Shown one piece after another: positions 23,527-34,439 of a DNA stretch of 64,000 nucleotides. Each line of letters starts with the position of its first letter. Positions within the stretch are counted from its first letter, which is position 1. This DNA comes from Omphiscola glabra. Lineage: Eukaryota > Mollusca > Gastropoda > Lymnaeidae. Location of the stretch: positions 23,497,618 to 23,561,617 of the forward strand of contig OZ024809.1 of NCBI GenBank assembly GCA_964017045.1, written 5' to 3'. The notes under the pieces are model-generated. The model did no database searches. It had not been told where the DNA came from and worked only from the letters and a program-made list of their open reading frames with translations. The position numbers were made by a program, and so were the translations under genes.

Positions 23527-24212
23527 TTCGTCGAAAGAATAAAAAAAAAAAGACGTTACCGGGTCACAAACTTTTTTTTCCGAAAATAAAATATTACGCG
23601 CCAAACGCAGTTGCGTTATATATAAATATATCATTTAGTGTAGTAATCGGTAATTATATTTTGCGCACTATTGAACCATACTTTCTTTCAAACATTTAGA
23701 ATTGTTTGTAATATACTCTCAATACCAAAGTCGCTGATTAGGAAGCAGTAAATTAGGAAGCAGTCCACGAGTCATGACAGAAGCGTAATATATATATAAG
23801 AGACTAGGGCTTAAACGGGTGCATTTGTTTGTTTTTGTGTGGATTTTTACACTGGGTCCAGGTATTTTGAGACCCAATGTGTCCAAATGTTACAAGAAAA
23901 GAGTTAAAGTCTCATTTTCTAAAACATACAGGCAGTTGCAGGGTCCCAGAATAGAGATGACGTTGTACCCATAAAGCTCGATTTATGACAGAGAAACACG
24001 AACAATAACAACACCGAATACTTGTCGCCTCCGCATTAAGAAAAAAAGCTTACCAATTTATCCGAGTTCAGACGCTACGCATAAAGCTCGCTGCGTGACG
24101 GTTTTTCCCTCTCAGTATTATTAATATAAAACACGTGGCTTTGGGGGGGGGGGGGGATTGCCAAAGGAAGCAGGACGCACAAATAGCAAAATATATATCA
24201 GAAATAGCATCT
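23527..24212. other. No gene; dispersed motif and poly(G)
   Basis: Contains the second copy of the AATATTACGCGCCAAACG motif (about 23588-23640) and a poly(G) run at about 24145-24157. Nothing else is recognised. Confidence 0.5.
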
Positions 24213-24380
24213 AAAGGACGTCATTTGGGTAGGGCAGGGTGTGGCATCCCCCCACCCTAAATTTGTAGGTTTTATTTAAATTGATACGTACTGTGGCGCC
24301 TCCAGTACTAAACAACTTAACAAACCGACGCAGTTTTGGTTTTGCCCCCGCCCTAAAAAATACATGAAATGACGCCCCTG
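24213..24380. mobile_element. hAT-type MITE, 168 bp
   Basis: The left end reads AAAGGACGTCATTTGGGTAG; the inverted right end reads CAGGGGCGTCATTTCATG. The flanks TAGCATCT (24205-24212) and TAGCAGCT (24381-24388) match at 7 of 8. Subterminal CCCCACCCT and CCCCGCCCT are also inverted partners. There is no coding capacity. Confidence 0.8.
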
Positions 24381-24787
24381 TAGCAGCTCCGCTCTTTGAA
24401 TGTTGTTGTGTTTATAGGTTAGAATTTTATGCCATAGTGAAGCCAACACCTTTGACAAACTCGCTATTGCCCCTGGTTATATACATGCAGTCTTGAATTC
24501 TCCCCTTGGGGCTAACACATTTATCTTTTTCTTTAGACAATGTTATGAAATTCAAATACTCGGACCGTTACCCGGATAAAAAAGGTAATCCGGCTTAGTC
24601 CTACCACACACGAACGAACGAACGTTTCGGCCAAAAGCCCTCTTGAGCTTAAAAATGATGATTTGTAAAACAGTTTTAGAATATAGCCTGAAAAATGTAA
24701 AACGTGTTAATTTATATCACATTTTACAACTTCACCGCAATCTCTTCAATGCAATTCCTATCATTCTCTTCATCCAAGTCTTCTAGA
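24381..24787. other. No gene; Penelope-like tail motif
   Basis: GAACGAACGTTTCGGCCAAA followed by GCCCTCTTGAGC at about 24611-24651 resembles the terminal motif of Penelope-like elements. No protein or boundaries were found. Confidence 0.35.
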
Positions 24788-26357
24788 CTTCACTATTGAC
24801 CATCAATCTCAAGATGCCTATCAGCCTTATATACCTCACTATTGACCATCAATCTCAAGATGCCTATCAGCCTGCTATACTTCACTATTGACCATCAATC
24901 TCATGATGCCTATCAGCCTTATATACCTCACTATTTAACATCAATCTCAAGATGCCTATCAGCCGGCTATACTTCACTATTTACCATCAATCTCAAGATG
25001 CCTATCAGCCTTCTATACCTCACTATTGACCATCAATCTCAAGATGCCTATCAGCCTGCTATACCTCACTATTTACCATCAATCTCAAGATGCCTATCAG
25101 CCTTATATACCTCACTATTGACCATCAATCTCAAGATGCCTATCAGCCTTCTATACTTCACTATTGACCATCAATCTCAAGATGCCTATCAGCCTTATAT
25201 ACTTCACTATTGACCATCAATCTCAAGATGCCTATCAGCCTTATATACCTCACTATTTACCATCAATCTCAAGATGCCTATCAGCCTTATATACCTCACA
25301 ATTTACCATCAATCTCAAGATGCCAATCAGCCTTATATACCTCACTATTTACCATCAATCTCAAGATGCCTATCAGCCTTATATACCTCACTATTGACCA
25401 TCAATCTCAAGATGCCTATCAGCCTTCTATACTTCACTATTGACCATCAATCTCAAGATGCCTATCAGCCTTATATACTTCACTATTGACCATCAATCTC
25501 AAGATGCCTATCAGCCTTATATACCTCACTATTTACCATCAATCTCAAGATGCCTATCAGCCTTATATACCTCACAATTTACCATCAATCTCAAGATGCC
25601 AATCAGCCTTATATACCTCACTATTTACCATCAATCTCAAGATGCCTATCAGCCTTATATACCTCACTATTGACCATCAATCTCAAGATGCCTATCAGCC
25701 TTCTATACTTCACTATTGACCATCAATCTCAAGATGCCTATCAGCCTTATATACCTCACTATTTACCATCAATCTCAAGATGCCTATCAGCCTTATATAC
25801 CTCACTATTTACCATCAATCTCAAGATGCCTATCAGCCTGCTATACCTCACTATTTACCATCAATCTCAAGATGCCTATTAGCCTGCTATACTTCACTAT
25901 TGACCATCAATCTCAAGATGCCTATCAGCCTGCTATACTTCACTATTGACCATGAATCTCAAGATGCCCATCAGCCTTCTATACCTCACTATTTACCATC
26001 AATCTCAAGATGCCTATCAACCTGATATACTTCACTATTGACCATCAATCTCAAGATGCCTATCAGCCTGCTATACCTCACTATTGACCATCAATCTCAA
26101 GATGCCTATCAGCCTGCTATACCTCACTATTGACCATCAATCTCAAGATGCCTATCAGCCTGCTATACTTCACTATTGACCATCAATCTCAAGATGCCTA
26201 TAAGCCTGCTATACCTCACTATTGACCATCAATCTCAAGATGCCTATCAGCCTTATATACTTCACTATTGACCATCAATCTCAAGATGCCTATCAGCCTG
26301 CTATACCTCACTATTGACCATCAATCTCAAGATGCCTATCAGCCTTCTATACTTCAC
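24788..26357 (+). repeat. 46-bp satellite, subfamily A, about 34 copies
   Basis: The unit contains CCATCAATCTCAAGATGCC and TATCAGCC followed by TTATATAC or TGCTATAC. Variation is at a few fixed positions (ATTGACC/ATTTACC, TTATATAC/TGCTATAC/TTCTATAC). A stretch of about 310 bp starting near 25164 repeats with a 276-base offset at 25440, which is six units. Open frames reading INLKMPISLIYLTI and HQSQDAYQPYI arise from the repeat. Confidence 0.97.
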
Positions 26358-27270
26358 TATTGACCATTAACCTGAAGAAACCTATCAGCCTTCTATACTT
26401 CACTATTGACCATTAACCTGAAGAAACCTATCAGCCTTCTATACTTCACTATTGGCCATCAACTTGAAGAAACCTATCAGCCTTCTATACTTCACTATTG
26501 ACCATTAACCTGAAGAAACCTATCAGCCTTCTATACTTCACTATTGACCATTAACCTGAAGAAACCTATCAGCCTTCTATACTTCCCTATTGACCATCAA
26601 CCTGAAGAAACATATCAGCCTTCTATACTTCACTATGGACCATCAACCTGAAGAAACCTATCAGCCTTCTATACTTCACTATTGACCATTAACCTGAAGA
26701 AACCTATCAGCCTTCTATACTTCACTATTGACCATTAACCTGAAGAAACCTATCAGCCTTCTATACTTCACTATTGACCATTAACCTGAAGAAACCTATC
26801 AGCCTTCTATACTTCACTATTGACCATTAACCTGAAGAAACCTATCAGCCTGCTATACTTCACTATTGACCATTAACCTGAAGAAACCTATCAGCCTTCT
26901 ATACTTCACTATTGACCATTAACCTGAAGAAACCTATCAGCCTTCTATACTTCACTATTGACCATTAACCTGAAGAAACCTATCAGCCTTCTATACTTCA
27001 CTATTGACCATTAACCTGAAGAAACCTATCAGCCTTCTATACTTCACTATTGACCATTAACCTGAAGAAACCTATCAGCCTGCTATACTTCACTATTGAC
27101 CATTAACCTGAAGAAACCTATCAGCCTTCTATACTTCACTATTGACCATTAACCTGAAGAAACCTATCAGCCTTCTATACTTCACTATTGACCATTAACC
27201 TGAAGAAACCTATCAGCCTTCTATACTTCACTATTGACCATCAACCTGAAGAAACCTATCAGCCTTCTAT
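26358..27270 (+). repeat. 46-bp satellite, subfamily B, about 20 copies
   Basis: Same period and phase as subfamily A, but the core is CCATTAACCTGAAGAAACC in place of CCATCAATCTCAAGATGCC. It is much more uniform than A; two evenly placed TGCTATAC variants at about 26850 and 27082 hint at a five-unit block copy. The switch from A to B is sharp. Confidence 0.97.
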
Positions 27271-27510
27271 ATCAGCTGCATCAAGCCTCTCCCGTTTCCC
27301 AGCCACCCAAACAATCAGCTGACTTCTGCCACTACCACAACATCGTCACTGATGGGATCAAAGTCTAATCACAGAGGTATAAGTCTTGATAGCTCCAGCA
27401 CCTGCAATCTCACGGACACTTCCTCTGTAGCAGACGACTTATTATCGCGGCTTAAGTCAATTTGGCGGCACTTTTCCGAGGCAGCGCCCATTCCGTCAGT
27501 GACAGGTTTT
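27271..27510 (+). CDS. Unclassified Ser/Thr-rich open frame, doubtful
   Basis: Non-repetitive sequence between the satellite and a GT-rich stretch. The frame read through ATG 27352 contains GISLDSSSTCNLTDTSSVAD and DLLSRLKSIWRHFSEAAPI. It looks less biased than other frames here and stays open until the GT repeat. I do not recognise it, and there is no exon structure to confirm it; a decayed element ORF is equally possible. Confidence 0.2.
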
Positions 27511-27735
27511 TATTGTGCGTGCGTTATTGTGTGGTTTGTGAGTGTGTTTGTGTGTGCGTGGTCTGTGAGTGTAGGTGTGTGTGCTATTTTGTGGTCTGTG
27601 AATGTGCGTGTGTGTGACCTAGAGAGAGAGAGGGGGGTAAGGAAAGATAGTGAGGGTGAGATAGAGAGAGTGAGGGTGAAAGAGCGAGAGAGAAACGAGG
27701 TGGAGGAAGATGGTGGAAGAGAGGCTGATAGACAC
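27510..27735. repeat. GT-rich then GA-rich simple sequence
   Basis: GTGTGTGT phrases to about 27615, then GAGAGAGA phrases to 27735. The minus frame of 106 codons over it is an artefact. Confidence 0.85.
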
Positions 27736-27855
27736 AAGGAGACAGGACAGTTGTGGCATATCGTATAATATTTAAACATAAATTTCTTTGTCGAACCAGT
27801 TAAAGTTGTGTTTCTACAGGTCAGCTTCAAATTAATTTAACAATGCTTAGGTTGT

Positions 27856-28110
27856 CAGATACATTGAGTCTGACTGTGTGGATGATGCTGTGACACTAGG
27901 GGTGGGGTGGGTATCAGATAAACTGAATGTGACTTTGTGGATGATGCTCTACGTTGACCTGGGACTGTAGCATATTGGTTTAGATGAAGTGAAAGATTAG
28001 TTAAGGACTGTAGCAGACTGAAATAGGTGAAGTGACTGATGAGTTAAGGACAGTAGCAAATTGACTTAGGAAGTGTCAGATGAGTTAAGGACTGTGGCAG
28101 AAGCAGTTTA
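27856..28110. repeat. Degenerate tandem repeats
   Basis: Two copies of a block of about 70 bases with GTGGATGATGCT (27856-27955), then three or four copies of a unit of about 45 bases with GATGAGTTAAGGAC and GTAGCA (27975-28110). Confidence 0.7.
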
Positions 28111-28254
28111 CAAATGACTTATGTTCCATGCGACGTGACTTAAATGAGCAGCAGATGATTTATGTCTATTACTAAATGTTATAATTAAATAAGCGGAATA
28201 TTTATACAAATGGCTATATGACTTAGTTGCAGTACACAATGACTTATATGTGGC

Positions 28255-28455
28255 ATTGGAGTAGTATGTTGCAGCAGTACATTGCAACAGTATATTTACA
28301 GCAGTATATAGCAACCATTGATTGCAGTATTATATTGCAGTAGTATATTGCAGTAGTATATTTCCACATCATATTGCAACAGTGTATTTGCAGCAGTAAA
28401 TTGCAACGGTATATTGCAGTAGTATATTGCAGTATTATATTGCAACAGTGTAACG
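28255..28455. repeat. TTGCAGTAGTAT array, first segment
   Basis: Imperfect units of about 12 bases (ATTGCAGTAGTAT, ATTGCAACAGTGT). The same array type resumes at 29262-29318, 29538-29932, 30170-30197 and 31821-31897, between inserted elements. Confidence 0.85.
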
Positions 28456-29261
28456 CGGTGGATAAATTTACTTACTCGGGCAGCACCCTCTCCAGATCTA
28501 TCATCAGGGATGACAAAATGAATACCAGACTCGCAAAAGCTAGTGCCATATTTGGCAGGCTCCGCAGTACTGTTTGGGACAAGAGAGTTATCAGACGGGA
28601 AACGAAGATCAAGGTCTATAGCGCAGCAGTCCTCTCGACATTGCTCTACGGATGTGAAACGTGGACAGTGTACCAGCGTCACGCCAAAACACAGAACCAT
28701 TTTCACACAACCAGCCTCAGGAAACTCCTCACCATCAGGTGGCAAGACAAAGTTCCTGACAGAGAGGTCCTCGCTAGAGCGAACATACCTAGTATCTTCA
28801 CCACCCTGATGTAGTATCAACTCCGTGGGATGGGACACGTTGCCCGTATGGAAGACCACCGGCTCCCTAAACAAATATTCTATGGGGAACTCATGACAGG
28901 CAAGCGCTCCCAAGGAGGTCCAAAAAAAACGTTACAGAGACCCACTGAAAGTGGCACTAAAGGCCTTCAGCATCGGTCCCACTAAAGGGGAGCAGACAGC
29001 TCAGGACAGAGGCAGGTGGAGGTCAGTGGTGAAGATAGGGGCTAAATCTTATGAAGCCATTAGGATGGTCACCATTGAGACACGCAGGCAAGCCCGAAAG
29101 TGCATTATTAAATCACCGACTGCAGCAACTATCCCCTGCCCGCGGCGCAAGAGATTATTCCGAGCACAGATAGGATTGGCAAGCCACCTACGAACTCACC
29201 GTAACTCACCCCCTTAACCGGATCACTGGAATGTCCTAGTCGATTTGACGGACGAACTACA
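28456..29261 (+). pseudogene. LINE reverse transcriptase C-terminus plus terminal zinc-finger-like motif, inactivated
   Basis: The plus frame reads FTYSGSTLSRSIIRDDKMNT, then VYSAAVLSTLLYGCETWTVY and LRKLLTIRWQDKVPDREVLA, the end of the endonuclease/reverse-transcriptase polyprotein of a very common animal LINE group. It is broken by an in-frame TAG at 28812-28814, where the family usually has a sense codon. There is also a one-base expansion of an A run (eight A, about 28922-28929) that moves the reading frame. The shifted frame then runs 28951-29217 to CPRRKRLFRAQIGLASHLRT, the CCHH-like terminal motif of this group, and a stop. The 5' part is missing. Array repeats abut both ends. Confidence 0.92.
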
Positions 29262-29318
29262 ACAACATATTGCAAAAGTATATTGCAACAGTATCTTGCA
29301 ACACTATATTGCATCAGT
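29262..29318. repeat. TTGCAGTAGTAT array, second segment
   Basis: Units such as ATATTGCAAAAGT and ATATTGCATCAGT between two LINE insertions of opposite orientation. Confidence 0.8.
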
Positions 29319-29537
29319 ATGGTATGGTATGGTATGGCATCTTTCCGTCTACCAGAGACGATAGATTTATCTTTTCTGATTGCAGCTCTTGTTGTGGCAA
29401 GTGAGACCGATCCTCGAGTGGCAGTCTCTTTTGCATGTCCCACACACGAATGCGGAGAAGCAGTGGTTTTTTTTTGGCCTTTCTCTGCGCTCTCATTACA
29501 GCTGCTTCCGCCCTGTAGAGCTCCTCGGCACGTAGTA
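29319..29537 (-). pseudogene. LINE 3' end in reverse orientation with (CATAC)n tail
   Basis: The minus strand gives EELYRAEAAVMRAQRKAKKK. After a frame change in an A run it gives FVCGTCKRDCHSRIGLTCHN, a CCHH-type motif like the C-terminus of the neighbouring LINE group. A stop and a short UTR follow, ending in repeated CATAC. It is strongly 5'-truncated. Confidence 0.75.
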
Positions 29538-29932
29538 GCATCAGTCTATTGCCGTAGTATTCGATGCATCAGTCTATTGCAGTAGTATTCGATGCATCAG
29601 TCTATTGCAGTAGTATTCGATGCATCAGTATATTGCAGTAGTATTCGATGCATCAGTCTATTGCAGTAGTATTCGATGCAACAGTCTATTGCAGTAGTAT
29701 TCGATGCAACAGTCTTTTGCAGTAGTATTCGATGCATCAGTCTATTGCAGTAGTATTCGATGCAACAGTCTATTGCAGTAGTATTCGATGCAACAGTCTA
29801 TTGCAGTAGTATTCGATGCAACAGTCTATTGCAGTAGTATTCGATGCAACAGTAAATTGCAGTAGTATTCGATGCAACAGTATAGTGCAGTAGTACAAAG
29901 CATCAGAACATTGAAGCAGTACACTGAAGATG
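29538..29932. repeat. 28-bp minisatellite within the TTGCAGTAGTAT array
   Basis: About 13 copies of a unit containing CTATTGCAGTAGTATTCGAT. GCATCAG and GCAACAG variants cluster at the left and right. Confidence 0.93.
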
Positions 29933-30174
29933 CACTCCTGGGGCAGTCGATCGTGTCCACTTAGTGTATGCGCAGTGTCGGATCGACTGGGTGTCCATGG
30001 GTTGGGGCGGCTTCCAGTGGAAATCCCGTTTTAGCGGACTCGGCTGGGGGACGTCTTGGCAAAGGGACATCTCCAACGTGCCGCTTCGCAGCCCTACTTT
30101 CGGGCTTAGGGGGTGCTTTTGGGAGGTCATAAGGAGCAATAGCTCGACGGCCCATCGATGCCATTTCATAATGT
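29933..30174 (-). mobile_element. GC-rich dispersed element, short copy
   Basis: Markedly GC-rich against its AT-rich surroundings. Read on the minus strand, it starts TCACATTATGAAATGGCATC and continues GGGCCGTCGAGC. It aligns with 53255-53310 on the plus strand, where the frame reads MASAGRRAHAPYALP against MASMGRRAIAPYDLP here. Similarity fades after about 60 bases, so the copies share one end. The class is unknown: a truncated LINE or SINE-like element is possible. Confidence 0.6.
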
Positions 30175-30197
30175 GACATTGAAGCTGTACACTATAT

Positions 30198-31820
30198 TAG
30201 AGACCGACCGAATTTGATTTTCTGATTTCGGCCGAAACCGAAACTAGGCCGAAAGTTAAAAATGACCTACGGCTAAAACAAACAGCTTAACGAGACTTTC
30301 GGCCGAAACCGAGGCCGAAATTAAGAGCTAATCTAGACTTTCGCCTGAAACCGAAGCCGAAGCCAAATCCGATATATGTAGATATTTTGAAATTCGTTCA
30401 CGCATACATTCTCCATACATCGAAAAATGATGGGGGATAGTGTCAATATGTACATTCTTTTTATAAAATGAGATCATCGTGAATATTAATAAATAAACAT
30501 CTAATAAATAATTTAGCTTTTATCATTTTAATTAAAAATTAATTTAAATTTCTAAAAAATGTTTTTTAAAGTAGGATGGTATGAGGAAAAAAATTGGGTT
30601 TTGGGGGGGGGGGGGGGGGGAGAGGGGTTCATGTAAAATAGACCCTTGAGTGCCTTTTGCTTTTATAACATATTTACAACCTTGAACATAGACCTACAGT
30701 AATTAGTGTGGCTTTAATAGAGCCAATTGTCACCTAAATATCAATTATTAAGGTGATAAAAATACCACCACAATGTTTCGCGGTTTTCGTCAAACTTATG
30801 CTTTGTGTTTTCTTTAAATATCTGGCAAGATTTCCCTGTCTTAAACACTTAGCCTAGTACCAACACATTTGTCTGTCTGAGCGGGTGACGTAATTATTTC
30901 GTTCGGCGACCAACCTCCCTCACCACCATTGTTGGGGGGAAAAAATAATTTAACCTGATCTCTTAAAAATTGTTATTCTGGCATGACTTCGACGGCGTAT
31001 CTCCAAAGACATCTAGATTGGTCGCCAAAATCATAAAAGTAAACAGGTCTACAGTAGACCTACTACATTAGTATTGTACGAACTAGTAATACATGCACGC
31101 GTGTTATTTCGGCAATAACAATGATTATGAGCATTACAATGATGAATTTCAAGAAATTAATCAATTAAAAAGACTAACTTACCTTAACTTTAGTAAAAAA
31201 TAAAACAAAAATTATAATGGAACTATTACCATTCCTTGTGATTATTCAATATTATTTACCTTTGCCGATGACAACGTTGATGAGCATGATAATGATAAAT
31301 CAAAATGACTAACACAAATTAATGAATTCAATAAACCTAGGATTTTACCTTTGAAATTTAAAAAAAATGATATAAATATTAACATTCCATTAGTTTTTCG
31401 TCCATAAAACTGTTTACATTTGCCTGGGCCTAATTGAAATTAAATTTTGGGAAATAAAGGACAAGTAGGTCAACATGCAGCTGTGAGCAGTTTTCGCAAG
31501 TGTTAGTCTCTAACATACGATGACATCAAGACGTCGAGCAATAATGACTATCGGATTGCGGCCTAGAGACTGACAGACAGTCTGACTTCTGGTAGAAGAC
31601 CCAAAACATCAATTACTTTCGGTCATCTGGCTCAAAGTCTCAATCACTTTTGACCGAAACCGAAATTAAACCGAAAGTTAACTTTTCTAGTTTGCCCGAA
31701 ACCGAAAATTAACCGAAAGTGAACTTTTCTGTTTCTGCCGAAACCGAAACTAGTCCGAAAGTGATTAAACGGCACCTATCGGCGAAATCGAAGCCAAAGC
31801 CGAAATTCGGTAGGTCTCTA
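30198..31820. mobile_element. Inverted-repeat DNA transposon, 1.6 kb, CCGAAA-rich ends
   Basis: The ends TAGAGACCGACCGAATTT and, inverted, TAGAGACCTACCGAATTT are near-identical. Both subterminal regions (30198-30375 and 31600-31820) carry many GCCGAAACCGAAA copies in inverted relation, like transposase-binding arrays. The interior is AT-rich with a poly(G) run (about 30603-30620) and no recognisable transposase. No clean target duplication was found, perhaps because it lies in a repeat. A hAT-like non-autonomous element is the best guess. Confidence 0.72.
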
Positions 31821-31897
31821 TTGCACCCTGAAGCTGTACATTGTGGAAGTACATTGCAGTAGTACATTTCAGTAGTACATTGCAGCACTACATTGCA
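31821..31897. repeat. TTGCAGTAGTAC array, last segment
   Basis: ACATTGCAGTAGT-type units resume directly after the inverted-repeat element. Confidence 0.75.
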
Positions 31898-32966
31898 ATT
31901 CATCTTTATTTTTTGGTAGGATCAATTCCGATTCCCGTATTATGATGAGATTGCCTTGTATCGCCATAAAGCAATTTGGTAGATTGAACCAAGAAGTCCT
32001 TGCACGTCACAGTCAAAGATATAAAGTAACCTGACGTATTTTAATGGCCCCATGCGCCATCAAGTTGAGTAACTTGACGGACAACAGACGAAGAAGAGTT
32101 CACAGGAGTGCATCTGCACTGCCACGACCAACATTTCCCTTAAATAGATTAACTTAAGCATTTTTCATTTTTTTTTATAAAAGGTTTTCACAGTCGCTTT
32201 TCTTCCTACATGCAACCGTGAAGACCTTCTTGTGACCTCTTTGTCGAACCCTGCCCCTCCCCCCCCCCCCCCCAAACATGCATCACACCAAGACCAGTTT
32301 TAATCTTTTAGGCGTAATTTTCCACGCAGAGTGTCAGGCGTTTTCTGTGACAGAGTGCTACGAGTGGGAGTGGCTTCAAGCCTATAAATATAATTACAAC
32401 ATTGAAACAGGAAACTGTCATACAAATAGTTTTTTCTTTTACATCATTCTTGAGCATGGGTTTCTACAATATATATATAAATATAGGTATAAATTTGGGG
32501 GGAGGGGTAAATTAATGAGAGCGAGGCGGAAAAGATTCATTCTGGAAATATTCGTATAGATAGGAATAAAGTGACAGATTTAATGGAGACCACTCATAAA
32601 TAAAATTGTCATTGTTTTTATACCAAGACGTGAGGGTGACACCAAGAGAGAGCTAATACAGTTTTTAGCTACAAAATTACCAAAGCCTGTCTCTAGGATT
32701 CGTTGTCTTTAAAGCCACTAGATCTATTTAATATCCAGGCCCTAATTCTCGTGGAAAATCATCTAATAATCTCCTTGACTGTACAGAAAATAGCCTCGAA
32801 CCCGAAAGGTGTCTTGACACAAGTGACGCAATGAAGGTATGCATGGTTTTATTGTAGATGATTTTTTCGGGGGTGAGGGGGAGTTAGAAAATAATGGGGG
32901 TGGGGGAATGGTGGACAGAAAGAGAAAGTCAGCAATTTGTTCTCTAATTATCGCCACATTCCCTCG
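31898..32966. other. No gene; possible LINE 3' tail at the left
   Basis: GGACAACAGACGAAGAAGAG near 32078-32097 resembles a LINE tail ending in GAAGAAG but has no coding part. A poly(C) run is near 32263-32274. The 93-codon plus frame (32278-32559) has no known motif. Confidence 0.4.
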
Positions 32967-33140
32967 ATTTTGGTAATAATCCTTTTATTTATTGTCACAA
33001 TCCCTGTATTTATAGTCTCATTCCTGGTATTTATGTTCTAATTTCCTCTATTTATTGTCGTATTTCCTATATTTATAGTCAAATTCATTGTATATTTGGT
33101 CACATTCCTTCTTTCTGTCATCACATTCCCTGTAATTACA
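32967..33140 (+). repeat. Diverged 21-bp tandem repeat
   Basis: About eight degenerate copies of a unit close to ATTTATAGTCACATTCCCTGT. Its 14-base core GTCACATTCCCTGT is the reverse complement of the core of the 21-bp array at 33737-34170. Confidence 0.75.
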
Positions 33141-33736
33141 GCCAGTTTTCTTTCAAAGAGATAAATAAATAAAATAAAACACTTTTCACAGATATTCCTC
33201 TCAATTTGGAGACTTCCGGCCTTGAGATTATCTCTAACTTTTGATGAAGATGCTCGCTATTAGAGAATGGTGAGAGATACTTCATCATGAATGACCCTTG
33301 GCGCAAGGCTCCAAAGTCCTCGGCTTAGTCTTCTTTCTTCTCTTCCTTTGTTTTAGACAACGAACAGTGGAGGCGTGGGCAGAAATTAATTTGTTTGATT
33401 TTGAGAGATAATGTTTATCTTTGCAATATTCGATTGATTTAATTCCTTTAAAAAATGCTTATGTCTGAAAGTGTTCCTGACTTTGACAAATCTTTGCTTG
33501 AATTTTTCTTTTTTAAATCCCAATTAAAATCTTACATTGAATATCAATCATGAGAAATTATCTGAGCTTTGGTTGATCATACGATTATCAATAAATCTGA
33601 AGTACGTAGAGTCGGATACAAATATATCAGATACCAATATTGAAATCCCTCTTCCGAAAGACTTTTAAATTATGAGCCAACAAAGGCGACATCTATAGAA
33701 ACCACAGTTAAAAACAAAGTTTACGGCGAATATTAT
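33141..33736. other. No gene seen
   Basis: AT-rich spacer between two oppositely oriented 21-bp arrays. Confidence 0.5.
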
Positions 33737-34170
33737 GTCACCATGCTTACAGGGAATGTGACCATGCTTACTGGGAATGTGACCATGTTAGAGGGAATGT
33801 GACCATGCTTACAGGGAATGTGACCATGCTTACAGGGAATGTGACCATGCTTACAGGGAATGTGACCATGCTTACAGGGAATGACACCATGCTTACAGGG
33901 AATGTTACCATGCTTACAGGGAATGTGACCATGCTTACAAGGAATGTGACCATGCTTACAGGGAATGTGACCATGCTTACAGGGAATGTGACCATGCTTA
34001 CAGGGAATGTGACCATGCTTACAGGCAATGTGACCATGCTTACAGGGAATGTGACCATGCTCACATGGAATGTGACCATGCTTACAAGGAATGTGACCAT
34101 GCTTACAGGGAATGTGACCATGCTTACAGGGAATGTAACCATGCTTACAGGGAATGGGACCATACTTACA
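33737..34170. repeat. 21-bp minisatellite, about 20 copies
   Basis: The unit is ACCATGCTTACAGGGAATGT plus one base. Because the unit is seven codons, three frames stay open: MLTGNVT repeats (plus, 132 codons), KHGHIPC repeats (minus, 149 codons) and SMVTFPV repeats (minus, 131 codons). No promoter, splice or unique coding sequence supports a gene. Confidence 0.97.
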
Positions 34171-34439
34171 GAAATAGTGCAAAAATATGCTTTATAAAAT
34201 AGAATTTGATAAATTGTATATCTGAAAATCCATTTTATGTTTTGGACTATTTTTCTTTACACTTCACAAATTCATGAACATTTACCGCTATAAGGATCTC
34301 GAGCGATGTCTTCAGATGGCCGCCAAAATCATAAACTCCATCCAAAATGTTTGTATTAAAATATTTTATTTTGAGAAGAATGTGCCTAAATTCAGGGCTT
34401 TTCCTCCGGGGCGCAGCTGGCGCTTGTTTCGGCCCTGAC

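Noticed and set aside
24788..27270. CRISPR-like array
   Set aside because: Units are contiguous 46-bp repeats without unique spacers, in an animal genome; it is a satellite.
28296..28913. 205-codon minus frame
   Set aside because: It is the antisense of the LINE reverse-transcriptase remnant and the TTGCAGTAGTAT array.
33733..34197. Repetitive proteins (KHGHIPC and MLTGNVT repeats)
   Set aside because: The 21-bp unit opens three frames on both strands at once, the expected behaviour of a unit divisible by three.
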